This document shows positions 17,522 to 25,255 of a stretch of 64,000 nt of DNA, one piece after another. Source of the DNA: Arthrobacter sp. PAMC 25486 (GTDB taxonomy: Bacteria > Actinomycetota > Actinomycetes > Actinomycetales > Micrococcaceae); contig NZ_CP007595.1 in assembly GCF_000785535.1 (NCBI RefSeq), positions 2,378,439 through 2,442,438 of the forward strand. Reading direction: 5' to 3'. Below the pieces are notes generated by a model. That model searched no databases. It was not told where the DNA came from and saw only the letters and a list, made by a program, of their open reading frames with translations. The translations under genes were made by a program, and so were the position numbers. Positions within the stretch are counted from its first letter, which is position 1, and each line of letters begins with the position of its first letter.

Positions 17522-18304
17522 CTACCGCCCGGTGAATCCCGGCTTCCGCTTGGCCGTAAAGGCTGCGAAGCCCTCCGCATAATCGGCCGTTGTGGATAGG
17601 CCCACCTGCGCCTCATTTTCAAGCACGACGGCGTCCCACAGTCCCAGCCGCCTCTCCCGTAGCGCTGCCACAAGGGTTTTGCTGGCATTGAAGGCCTTGG
17701 TTGGGCCGGTGGCGGTTTTGGCTGCCGCGGCCCGGGTGACTTCCACGAGTTCCTCCGCCGGCAGTGCCCGGCTGAACAGTCCTGCCGCCACGGCCTCGCT
17801 GCCGCTGATCAAATCCGATGTGTATATAAGGTCAAGGGTGCGGTGTGCGCCCAGGGTTTCGGTGAACAGCCAGTGCCCGCCGGAATCCAGTGTGGCTCCG
17901 AGGTTGCCAAACGGCGAACCAAACTTGGCATTCTCCGCCACGTACACCACGTCCGTGGCGATCAGCAGACCCAGCCCCACTCCAAGGCAGGCGCCCTGTG
18001 CTGCCGCAAATGTGGGTGCGGGAAAGGCAGCCATCTTTTGCAGCAACGGGGTCAGCAGGCCTTCGAGGTAGCCGCGGGCGTCGTCGTTGGCGCCGTCCAC
18101 CCCGGCAATGTCGCGGCCCGCGCAAAACGCCCGCCCCTCGCCGCGGAGCACCAAGGCCCGCACCGCGCCAGCCGCAACTTCAGCCGCCGCTTCGTCATAA
18201 ACGGCACTGAGCTCCCTCAGCCCGTCTTCGTTGAGGGAGTTCAGCTTGTGAGGGGCGTTCAGCACAATTTCGGCAACGCCATGAGCGATGAACAGTTCAA
18301 TCAC
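17522..18304 (-). CDS. paaG: Enoyl-CoA hydratase/isomerase, probable 1,2-epoxyphenylacetyl-CoA isomerase
   Basis: A crotonase-fold protein of 260 residues. The oxyanion-hole regions are AFCAGRDIAG and AQGACLGVGLGL, and the catalytic region is SPFGNLGATLDSGG, with an Asp at the position used by PaaG-type isomerases. It starts 9 bases after the paaE stop on the same strand, so it is the last gene of the paaABCDE operon. In phenylacetate degradation PaaG turns the ring-epoxide into oxepin-CoA, the step directly after the PaaABCDE epoxidase. A generic enoyl-CoA hydratase is the alternative. The other crotonase of the cluster (31448-32245) fits PaaF better. Confidence 0.75.
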   Translation of the reverse strand: MIELFIAHGVAEIVLNAPHKLNSLNEDGLRELSAVYDEAAAEVAAGAVRALVLRGEGRAFCAGRDIAGVDGANDDARGYLEGLLTPLLQKMAAFPAPTFAAAQGACLGVGLGLLIATDVVYVAENAKFGSPFGNLGATLDSGGHWLFTETLGAHRTLDLIYTSDLISGSEAVAAGLFSRALPAEELVEVTRAAAAKTATGPTKAFNASKTLVAALRERRLGLWDAVVLENEAQVGLSTTADYAEGFAAFTAKRKPGFTGR

Positions 18305-18313
18305 GATAACTCC

Positions 18314-19522
18314 TCAGCCGTCGTAGTCAACGGTGACCTCCGGCGTGGTGGGGTGGGATTGGCAGGTGAGGACGTAGCCGGCGGCAAGCTCCTCGGGTTC
18401 AAGCGCGTAGTTTTCATCCATGGCCACTTGCCCGGACACCAGCTTGGCGCGGCAGGTGCCGCACACGCCTCCCGCGCAGGCGAACGGCACATCGGGGCGC
18501 ACACGCAAGGCAGCGTTGAGCACGGATTCCCGGGCGTGGACAGGGCTGCGGATTTCCGCGGTGAGTCCGTCGAGCGTGAACGTGATCTTGCACGTTTCCT
18601 CGGAGGAGTCGATCAGCACGGGCCGGCCGTGCTGGCCTGCGGGACGGTCCGGGCGGCCCGTTGTGAACAGCTCAAAACGGACGTCGCTGCGGGAAACGCC
18701 GCGGGCTTCGAGGACGTCGCGGCACAGCTGGACGAGTTCGAAGGGGCCGCAGAGGAACCATTCGTCGACGTCGTCCGCGTGGATGGCCTTCGTCAGCAGT
18801 GCCTCCAGCTTCTCGGCGTCGAGCCGCCCGCTGAGCAGCGGGGCGATGCGTTGTTCGCGCGAGAGCACATGGTGCAGGGCGAAACGGCCCGGATACCTGT
18901 CCTTCAAATCCGCCAGCTCCTCGAGGAACATGACGTCCATGGCTGCCTTGTTGGCGTAGACCAAGTCCAGGCGGGTGTCCTCGCTACCACCCAGCAGCGA
19001 CCGCGCCAGCGCCATGACGGGCGTGATCCCCGAGCCGGCCGCAATGGCCACGTATTTTCCCGTGCGCCGGCCCAGATTCTCGGGGTGGTTCATGCTGGTC
19101 AGGACATTTTGCGGATTGGGCAGTCCGCTTCGGGAAATGAACGCGCCCTGGGGGCTCATGACCTCCATGACGGCGCCGGCTACCAACTCCGCGTTGGCCC
19201 AGGTGGAGAATTCGCCGCCGATGTCGCGCTTGATGGCGATTCTCAGTTCCGAGCTGCTGTCGGGAAATTGCACGGGCACGGCGCAGAGGGAGTAGCTGCG
19301 GCGCAGTTCGCGCAGCACGCCGTGCTCGTCCGGCATGTGCACGCGCAGGGCGACGTACTGGCCGGGCAGGTAGTCGTACCAGCCGGCCAGCCCAGCCGGG
19401 ACGGCGAACGTGACCTCGATGGCGTCCTCCGTCAGCCGGTGCACCTCCGAGACTTCCAACTCATGGAACGACGCCCTTCGCCGGGCCGTGGCGTCCGTGG
19501 GAACACTGACAGGAACACTCAT
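18314..19522 (-). CDS. paaE: Phenylacetyl-CoA epoxidase reductase subunit
   Basis: A 402-residue NADPH-dependent reductase that passes electrons to the PaaAC diiron core. Order of domains: FAD-binding ferredoxin-reductase barrel (about 20-125, with RRSYSLCAVP), NAD(P)-binding domain (AAGSGITPVMAL), then a C-terminal plant-type [2Fe-2S] domain with Cys ligands in CAGGVCGTCRAK and the last Cys in VLTCQSHP. The ATG at 19522 overlaps the paaD stop by one base (TGATG). The longer open frame up to 19642 lies within paaD and is not used. Confidence 0.93.
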   Translation of the reverse strand: MSVPVSVPTDATARRRASFHELEVSEVHRLTEDAIEVTFAVPAGLAGWYDYLPGQYVALRVHMPDEHGVLRELRRSYSLCAVPVQFPDSSSELRIAIKRDIGGEFSTWANAELVAGAVMEVMSPQGAFISRSGLPNPQNVLTSMNHPENLGRRTGKYVAIAAGSGITPVMALARSLLGGSEDTRLDLVYANKAAMDVMFLEELADLKDRYPGRFALHHVLSREQRIAPLLSGRLDAEKLEALLTKAIHADDVDEWFLCGPFELVQLCRDVLEARGVSRSDVRFELFTTGRPDRPAGQHGRPVLIDSSEETCKITFTLDGLTAEIRSPVHARESVLNAALRVRPDVPFACAGGVCGTCRAKLVSGQVAMDENYALEPEELAAGYVLTCQSHPTTPEVTVDYDG

Positions 19523-20067
19523 CAGAGCACCTTGAAGTAGTCGAACGGTTCCCTGCATTCGCCGCACACGTACAGCGCCTTGCAGGACGTGGAGCCGAAA
19601 CGGGCCAGTTCGCGCGTGTTCAGCGACTGGCAGTGCGGGCATTTCACCTGCAGGGCGAGGCGGACCGGGCCGCTGTGGCCGCCCACCTGAGACTGCCCGC
19701 TGGGCGGGGCAATACGGAAGGCCTCCAGCTTGGCGCGTCCCGCGGCGCTCATCCAGTCGGTGGTCCAGGCCGGGGACAGCACCGTCACGATCTCCGGATC
19801 CGGCCAGCCTTGTTGGGCGAACGCCGCCCGCAGATCGTTCCGGATGGTGTCCATGGCGGGGCAGCCCGAGTAGGTAGGCGTGATGGTGACCCTCACGTTT
19901 AGTCCCGCCACTTCCACCTTCCGCAGGATACCGAGGTCCTCGATGGTCAGCACGGGCAGCTCGGGATCGGGCACGGCCGCGGCGATGTCCCAGGCGGTCT
20001 GTTGCGACTTGGTGGCCGCCGTTTCGGTGCCGGCCGCTTGACTGCGCAGTTCAGCCACGGCGCTCAC
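19522..20067 (-). CDS. paaD: Phenylacetyl-CoA epoxidase maturation subunit
   Basis: 181 residues. The N-terminal MIP18/DUF59 domain carries DPELPVLTIEDLGILR and the Cys in YSGCPAMD, as in SufT-like iron-cluster maturation proteins. The C-terminal part is a zinc-ribbon-like pair CPHC and CGEC, seen in PaaD. It is thought to help assemble the metal centre of the epoxidase. Both neighbours overlap it by one to four bases, so stoichiometric translation is likely. Confidence 0.92.
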   Translation of the reverse strand: MSAVAELRSQAAGTETAATKSQQTAWDIAAAVPDPELPVLTIEDLGILRKVEVAGLNVRVTITPTYSGCPAMDTIRNDLRAAFAQQGWPDPEIVTVLSPAWTTDWMSAAGRAKLEAFRIAPPSGQSQVGGHSGPVRLALQVKCPHCQSLNTRELARFGSTSCKALYVCGECREPFDYFKVL

Positions 20068-20990
20068 CAGCTTGCCCCGGGAAATTCGCGCGCCAGAACC
20101 TGCATTTCCGCCAGCAGGTAGCCCAAATGTTCCGAATGCCGGCCGTGCCGCCCGCCGCCGGTGGCCATGGGATGCGCGGGCACCGCCAGTTCCGCCTCGG
20201 CCAGGACCGCACCGGTGGTCCGGTCAAATTCCGCTTTGAGGCTGGAAGGCACGACGCCGGCGTCCCCCACTTTTGCGGCCAGCGGATCGTCTTCAAAGAG
20301 CTCGCCGACAAACGGCCACATGAGGTCCAGTCCGGCGATCATGCGCCGGCGCGATTCCTCCGTGCCGCCGGCCAGGCGCAGCACCCATTGTGTGCTGTGG
20401 TCCAGGTGGTAGTCCACTTCCTTGACGGCCTTGGCCGCGATGGCGGAGAGCATGGGATCGGAGGAGCCGCTGAGTTCGCGGTAGAGCGGGTATTGGTAGT
20501 TGGCGGCGATGAACGCCCGGGCGATGGTGGCGGCAAAGTCGCCGTTGGGCTGTTCGAAGAGGTGGGCGGAGCGGAACTCGGATTCGCGGCGGAAGTAGGC
20601 GAGATCGTCCTCACTCTTTCCCCACGCCGCTCCGGCATAGCTGAGGAACGACCGGGCGTGGCCCAGCTGGTCCAGCGCAATGTTGCCCAGCGCCACGTCC
20701 TCCTCCAGTTCGGGGCCGCGGGATATCCACTGCCCCAGGCGCTGGGCTAGGACCAGGGCGTCGTCTCCCAGATGGAGGGCGTATTGGGCCACGTCCTCGT
20801 TGGGTCTGGCCGTGCCGTCGGCGGCTGCGAGCGCAATGTCCTCGGGGCGCAGCGCATTGCCGGGAGTGATCCTGGTGGCGGAGGCGGCGCTGTCCCCCTG
20901 AGCCCAGGGGGTGGGGTTGCGGCGCTTGGGGGCCTCGCCGGCGAGGGACCCGCCGCGAGCCTGCGAGTGGGGGGAGCCGGTGGGGATCAT
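20064..20990 (-). CDS. paaC: Phenylacetyl-CoA epoxidase structural subunit
   Basis: A 308-residue ferritin-like protein that pairs with PaaA. Recognisable stretches are LGQWISRGPELEEDVALGNI, ALDQLGHARSFL and EVDYHLDHS. The first 50 residues, rich in Ala, Arg and Pro, have no counterpart in usual PaaC proteins (about 250 residues). A later start such as the GTG, TTG or CTG codons near residue 45 is possible, but the frame overlaps paaB by four bases as the other genes here do, which supports the long form. Confidence 0.9.
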   Translation of the reverse strand: MIPTGSPHSQARGGSLAGEAPKRRNPTPWAQGDSAASATRITPGNALRPEDIALAAADGTARPNEDVAQYALHLGDDALVLAQRLGQWISRGPELEEDVALGNIALDQLGHARSFLSYAGAAWGKSEDDLAYFRRESEFRSAHLFEQPNGDFAATIARAFIAANYQYPLYRELSGSSDPMLSAIAAKAVKEVDYHLDHSTQWVLRLAGGTEESRRRMIAGLDLMWPFVGELFEDDPLAAKVGDAGVVPSSLKAEFDRTTGAVLAEAELAVPAHPMATGGGRHGRHSEHLGYLLAEMQVLAREFPGASW

Positions 20991-21370
20991 AAATGTTTCA
21001 CCCCTTCACTCTTCGTATAATACGTGGCGTGGCGGTAGTCCTTGCCCTGCGGGGACTCGAAAAAGGAGCCCTTGGCGTCGGGGTCGGAGGCGGCGATCGC
21101 ATCGGAGGGGACCACCCAGATGGACACTCCCTCGTTGCGGCGCGTGTACAGGTCGCGGGCGTTGCGCAGCGCCATGGCGGCGTCCGGGGCGTGCAGCGAG
21201 CCGGCGTGGACATGACTGAGCCCGCGGTTTGAGCGCACAAAGACCTCCCACAAGGGCCAACCCGGGGCACCCGGGGCGGGAGCCGGCGTCGTGCCTGCAT
21301 CGGGGGAAACGGCACGTGAGGTTGTGGCGGATCCGGCGGAAACAGCAGCGGAAATTTCAGCGGGACACAT
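20987..21370 (-). CDS. paaB: Phenylacetyl-CoA epoxidase subunit B
   Basis: A small 127-residue subunit that bridges the PaaAC heterodimers. After an Ala/Pro-rich head of about 38 residues comes the conserved domain: WPLWEVFVRSNRGLSHVHAG, ARDLYTRRNEGVSIWVV and a C-terminal KDYRHATYY. The ATG at 21370 follows the paaA stop by 2 bases. A TAG just upstream in the genome is the paaA stop in another frame. Confidence 0.92.
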   Translation of the reverse strand: MCPAEISAAVSAGSATTSRAVSPDAGTTPAPAPGAPGWPLWEVFVRSNRGLSHVHAGSLHAPDAAMALRNARDLYTRRNEGVSIWVVPSDAIAASDPDAKGSFFESPQGKDYRHATYYTKSEGVKHL

Positions 21371-21372
21371 GG

Positions 21373-22332
21373 CTAGGCCGCCTTCATCCCTGCGCGCGCG
21401 GCCTGCTTGGCGGCATAGGCGGCGGCCGCCTCGCGAACCCAGGCTCCGCCGTCGTGCGCGGCACGGCGGCGCTCCATCCGCTGGGCATTGCAGGGACCGC
21501 GGCCGGCCAGAACCTCCTTGAATTCGCCCCAGTCGAGCGGGCCATGCTCCCATTTCCCGGTGTCCTCATTGAGGCGGACGTCCGGGTCCGGCAGCTCGAG
21601 CTCAAGCACCTTGGCCTGCTCGGCCAGCATGCCCACGAAGCGGGACCGGAGCTCGTCATTGCTGAAGCGCTTGATGTTCCAAGCCATGGACTGGCGCGAA
21701 TTGGGCGAATCCGCGTCCGGGGGGCCGAACATCATCAGCGATGGCCCGTACCAGCGGTTCACGGCATCCTGCGCCATGGCCTTCTGCCGGGGTGTGCCGT
21801 GGGAGAGCTCCAACAGGATCTCAAAACCCTGCCGCTGGTGGAAGGATTCCTCCTTGCAGATGCGCACCATGGCCCGCGCATACGGCCCGTACGACGCCCG
21901 GCACAGCGGGACCTGGTTGGTGATCGCGGCGCCGTCCACCATCCAACCGATGGCCCCCATGTCCGCCCAGGTGACGGCCGGATAGTTGAAAATCGAGGAA
22001 TATCGGGCCTTGCCGGCCAGCAGCTGCCCGGTCATTTCATCCCTTGTGGCGCCCAGGGTTTCCGTGGCGGAATAGAGGTAGAGCCCATGGCCGGCCTCGT
22101 CCTGCACCTTCGCCATAAGTATGGCCTTGCGCTTCAGGCTCGGGGCGCGGGTGATCCAGTTGGCCTCGGGCTGCATGCCGATGATCTCCGAATGCGCGTG
22201 CTGCGACATCTGCCTGATGAGGGCGTGGCGGTAGTCGGCCGGCATCCAGTCCGTCGGCTCAACCCTGGAATCCTTGGCAAGGATTCTCTCAAAATTGGCC
22301 TGCCCGGCGTCATCGCCTTGTTGCCTTGACAT
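21373..22332 (-). CDS. paaA: Phenylacetyl-CoA 1,2-epoxidase catalytic subunit
   Basis: A 319-residue ferritin-like diiron oxygenase that epoxidises the CoA-activated aromatic ring with O2. Diiron ligand stretches are [10 protein letters not shown] and [12 protein letters not shown]. The ATG at 22332 has GGGAG at ideal spacing. An upstream in-frame ATG (22422) would run through the operator. This is the first gene of paaABCDE-paaG and faces paaI-paaK-paaR across a 180-base divergent promoter region with two candidate PaaR sites. Confidence 0.94.
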   Translation of the reverse strand: MSRQQGDDAGQANFERILAKDSRVEPTDWMPADYRHALIRQMSQHAHSEIIGMQPEANWITRAPSLKRKAILMAKVQDEAGHGLYLYSATETLGATRDEMTGQLLAGKARYSSIFNYPAVTWADMGAIGWMVDGAAITNQVPLCRASYGPYARAMVRICKEESFHQRQGFEILLELSHGTPRQKAMAQDAVNRWYGPSLMMFGPPDADSPNSRQSMAWNIKRFSNDELRSRFVGMLAEQAKVLELELPDPDVRLNEDTGKWEHGPLDWGEFKEVLAGRGPCNAQRMERRRAAHDGGAWVREAAAAYAAKQAARAGMKAA

Positions 22333-22376
22333 GGCGTCTCCCTCGACATCCGCTGTGCAAATGGCCGTTACATTAA

Positions 22377-22395
22377 TTACCGACCGTTCGTTCAG
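22377..22395. promoter_or_regulatory. Candidate PaaR operator 1 (paaA promoter)
   Basis: The core ACCGACCGTTCGTT is an imperfect palindrome matching the ACCG-NN-CG-NN-CG pattern known for actinobacterial PaaR boxes. It begins two bases from a TAATGT (-10-like, complement of 22370-22375) that would drive paaA. The same core, with one change, and the same adjacent -10-like hexamer recur upstream of paaJ at 33568-33581. Confidence 0.7.
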
Positions 22396-22478
22396 GATAT
22401 AATGGACGGCATGGCCAGTCAATGTCTCCGGCGACCCCTCGGCTGCGCATTGACAGTGGGCCGAGATGGGTATTACCT

Positions 22479-22499
22479 AATGAACATTCGGTCGGAATT
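22479..22499. promoter_or_regulatory. Candidate PaaR operator 2 (paaI promoter)
   Basis: The sequence AACATTCGGTCGGA is a diverged inverted version of operator 1 (shared AAC and CGGTCGG). It lies 14 bases before the paaI start codon, so a bound repressor would cover the transcription start or the leader of paaI-paaK-paaR. It also argues against upstream starts for paaI, which would place it in coding sequence. Confidence 0.6.
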
Positions 22500-22512
22500 T
22501 TTGGGAGTGGAC

Positions 22513-23043
22513 ATGGTGGGCGAGTCAGGCATGGCTGGTGATGTTGGCACGCCGCCAGGCGTGGGCCCCCAGCCCCGCGTGCGCTCCGGCCCGCGCCCCG
22601 GACATGCGATCCTGCTCAATGACTACGCGTCCGAGTGGCTGGGCATCGAGGTGCTGGAGGTGTCGGATGGCCACGCCGCCATTGCCATGACCCTGCGGGC
22701 GGAAATGATGAACGGTTTCGGCACCACCCATGGAGGGATGATCTTCGCATTCGCCGACTCCGCCTTTGCCCTGGCCTGCAATTGCGCCGACGGCGGCGGG
22801 GACAGCGTAACTGTGGCATCCGGCGTCGACATTAATTTTCTGGCCCCAACGCACACAGGCCAGCGTCTTACGGCGATCGCCAACCGGCGCCAGCAGCAGG
22901 GCCGCAGCGGCCTGTACGACGTGCAGGTTTTCGCCGCGGACGATGGGGGTGCCCAGGACTCCGGGGGTGCCGACGGCGGCCCCACCGTGGTTGCCGAATT
23001 CCGCGGCCGCAGCCGGAGCATCCCGAAGAAACTTGCACGCTGA
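22513..23043 (+). CDS. paaI: Hydroxyphenylacetyl-CoA thioesterase
   Basis: A hotdog-fold thioesterase of 176 residues. The signature GFGTTHGGMIFAFADSAFA contains the residues of the PaaI active site, and ASGVDINFLAPTHTGQ follows. It releases CoA from dead-end phenylacetyl-CoA derivatives, so that the CoA pool is not trapped. The ATG at 22513 has TGGGAG five bases upstream and is preferred over earlier in-frame ATGs that overlap the operator. An Asp/Gly-rich insert near residues 135-155 is unusual. paaK follows after 13 bases. Confidence 0.88.
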   Translation: MVGESGMAGDVGTPPGVGPQPRVRSGPRPGHAILLNDYASEWLGIEVLEVSDGHAAIAMTLRAEMMNGFGTTHGGMIFAFADSAFALACNCADGGGDSVTVASGVDINFLAPTHTGQRLTAIANRRQQQGRSGLYDVQVFAADDGGAQDSGGADGGPTVVAEFRGRSRSIPKKLAR

Positions 23044-23056
23044 AAGGCCGAAGACC

Positions 23057-24403
23057 ATGAACAGCACGCCCTCCCCGAAGCCCGAACCGGCAGACCCGTC
23101 CCAGTTGGATGCAGCGGAGCTCCTGGGCCGCGATGAACTGGAAGCGCTGCAGCTGACGCGGCTCCGGCACACCTTGGCCTGGGCCTATGAGCGCGTGCCC
23201 ATGTACCGGCGCAAGTTTGACGAGTCCGGCATCCACCCCTCAGACCTCCGGGAACTCGCCGACCTCGCGAAATTCCCGTACACCACCAAGGAAGACCTCC
23301 GCCGGGAATACCCGTTTGGCATGTTTGCCGTGCCCCGGAGCGAGGTGGTGCGCATCCACGCCAGCTCCGGCACCACCGGCCGGCCAACGGTGGTGGGCTA
23401 CACCGGCAATGACATCGCCATGTGGGCGTCGCTGGTGGCAAGGTCCATGCGCGCCTCCGGTGTCCGCCCGGGAATGATCGTCCACAATGCGTACGGCTAC
23501 GGCCTGTTCACTGGCGGACTGGGCGCCCACTACGGCGCCGAGGCACTGGGCACCACCGTCGTCCCGATGTCCGGTGGGCAGACCGAAAAACAGGTCCAGC
23601 TGATCCAGGACTTCGAACCCGACGCCATCATGTGCACACCCACGTACCTGCTGACCATCATGGACGCCATGGCCCGCCGCGGCATCGACCCGCGCACCAC
23701 CTCACTGAAATTTGCCGTGTGCGGCGCGGAACCCTGGACGGAGGAGATGCGCCGGGAACTGGAAACAGGCATGGATTTGGATGCCTGCGACATTTACGGC
23801 CTCTCCGAGGTCATGGGTCCTGGCGTGGCCGGAGAATGCGTGGAAACCAAGGACGGCAACCACATCTGGGAGGACCACTTCATCCCGGAGATCGTCGACC
23901 CCCTCGACCACGCCACGGTGCTGCCCGGCGGCCAGCAGGGCGAGCTGGTGTTCACCTCACTGACCAAGGAGGCGCTGCCAATCATCCGCTACCGTACAGG
24001 GGACCTCTCCAGCCTGCTGCCAGGCACGGCACGCCCGTCCATGCGCAGGATGACGCGCATCTCGGGCCGCAGCGACGACATGATCATCCTGCGCGGTGTG
24101 AACCTGTTCCCGTCCCAAATCGAGGAAATCGCGCTGCGCATCCCCGCCCTGAGCCCACATTTCCAGCTGGAACTGACCCGCACCGGGCACCTGGACGAGA
24201 TGACCATCCACATCGAACCGCGCGAAAACACCACACCGGAGGACAGGGTTGCCGCCGCATCCACCTTGAAGCAGCAGGTCAAAAGCTACATCGGCTCCAC
24301 CTGCACCGTGGACATCGCGGCACCCGGCTCGCTGGCCCGTTCCAACGGAAAACTGCGCCGTGTCTACGACAACCGTCCCGCCGAACCCCCCGTGAGAAAC
24401 TAG
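23057..24403 (+). CDS. paaK: Phenylacetate-CoA ligase
   Basis: A 448-residue member of the adenylate-forming superfamily that activates phenylacetate with ATP and CoA, the first pathway step. Motifs: the phosphate loop SSGTTGRPTVVGYT, YGLSEVMGPGVAGEC, the hinge aspartate in YRTGDLSS, and ISGRSDDMIILRGVNLFPSQIE (only partly quoted), which marks the C-terminal lid domain. The gene sits between the thioesterase and paaR in one transcription unit. Confidence 0.94.
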   Translation: MNSTPSPKPEPADPSQLDAAELLGRDELEALQLTRLRHTLAWAYERVPMYRRKFDESGIHPSDLRELADLAKFPYTTKEDLRREYPFGMFAVPRSEVVRIHASSGTTGRPTVVGYTGNDIAMWASLVARSMRASGVRPGMIVHNAYGYGLFTGGLGAHYGAEALGTTVVPMSGGQTEKQVQLIQDFEPDAIMCTPTYLLTIMDAMARRGIDPRTTSLKFAVCGAEPWTEEMRRELETGMDLDACDIYGLSEVMGPGVAGECVETKDGNHIWEDHFIPEIVDPLDHATVLPGGQQGELVFTSLTKEALPIIRYRTGDLSSLLPGTARPSMRRMTRISGRSDDMIILRGVNLFPSQIEEIALRIPALSPHFQLELTRTGHLDEMTIHIEPRENTTPEDRVAAASTLKQQVKSYIGSTCTVDIAAPGSLARSNGKLRRVYDNRPAEPPVRN

Positions 24404-24408
24404 GGACC

Positions 24409-25074
24409 ATGCCCAACACCGCCTCTGCCGCTTCCGCTTCCGCAGCCCCTGTTGCCGCGCCGTCCGCCGCTCTCGCTCCCCCTGCCGCTGCCGCCGCCAA
24501 GCGGGGCCGGCCCGGCTATGACCAGCAGTCCGTGCTGCGGATCGCCGTGGACGTGTTCAACAAGCACGGCTACGAGGCCACCTCCATGGGCATCTTGGCC
24601 GAGCACCTGGGCATCACCAAGTCCGCCATCTACCACCATGTCCCGTCCAAGGAGGAGCTGCTGCGGCTGGCCTTGGAGGAGGCCCTGGGCGGCCTAGAGG
24701 GTCTGTTGAAGTTCGACGGCGCCACTTCCGGAGCGCCTGATGCCCGCCTTGAGTTTGTGCTCAGGGGGACGATTTCCGTGTTGGTGGAGCGGCTGCCGTT
24801 TGTCACCTTGCTGTTGCGGTTGCGGGGAAACACGGAGATGGAGAGGGAGGCCATGTCCCGCCGCCGCGCCTTTGACCGCACGGTCACGGGCCTGGTTGCC
24901 AAGGCGCAGGCGGCTGGCTCGCTGCGGGACGACATTGCCGCCGGGACCATCACACGGCTGCTGTTCGGAACGGTGAATTCCATTGTTGAGTGGTACAAAC
25001 CGGGCGGCAGCCTATCCGCGGAGAAACTGGCGGATGATGTGCTGGCATTGTCATTTCAGGGGCTGCGCCGGTAG
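24409..25074 (+). CDS. paaR: TetR-family repressor of the phenylacetate cluster
   Basis: 221 residues. A low-complexity Ala/Pro head (about 30 residues) precedes a TetR DNA-binding domain with recognition region MGILAEHLGITKSAIYHHV and the usual SKEELL. It starts five bases after the paaK stop, so it is made along with the enzymes and can shut down its own synthesis. In related actinobacteria PaaR binds phenylacetyl-CoA and leaves operators of the type seen at 22377, 22479 and 33565. The binding claim here is an inference. Confidence 0.88.
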   Translation: MPNTASAASASAAPVAAPSAALAPPAAAAAKRGRPGYDQQSVLRIAVDVFNKHGYEATSMGILAEHLGITKSAIYHHVPSKEELLRLALEEALGGLEGLLKFDGATSGAPDARLEFVLRGTISVLVERLPFVTLLLRLRGNTEMEREAMSRRRAFDRTVTGLVAKAQAAGSLRDDIAAGTITRLLFGTVNSIVEWYKPGGSLSAEKLADDVLALSFQGLRR

Positions 25075-25255
25075 TCATGCGGGGATGCGGAAGTAGCAGT
25101 TCAAATACGCCTTTCCTGTGATTTGCTGCTGTAACTGATGGATAATTGGCCATTTCTCCCGAACAATTCCTCCACAGTTCGACCAGTTACTAGAGTTATC
25201 CTCATTTTCGATTTTTCAACGTAGAATGTCAGACCCTCCGCGTAGTGTTTGATCT

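Noticed and set aside
17843..19540. A 565-codon plus-strand frame across paaG and paaE
   Set aside because: It lies wholly antisense to two well-supported genes and shows no domain. It is a high-GC shadow.
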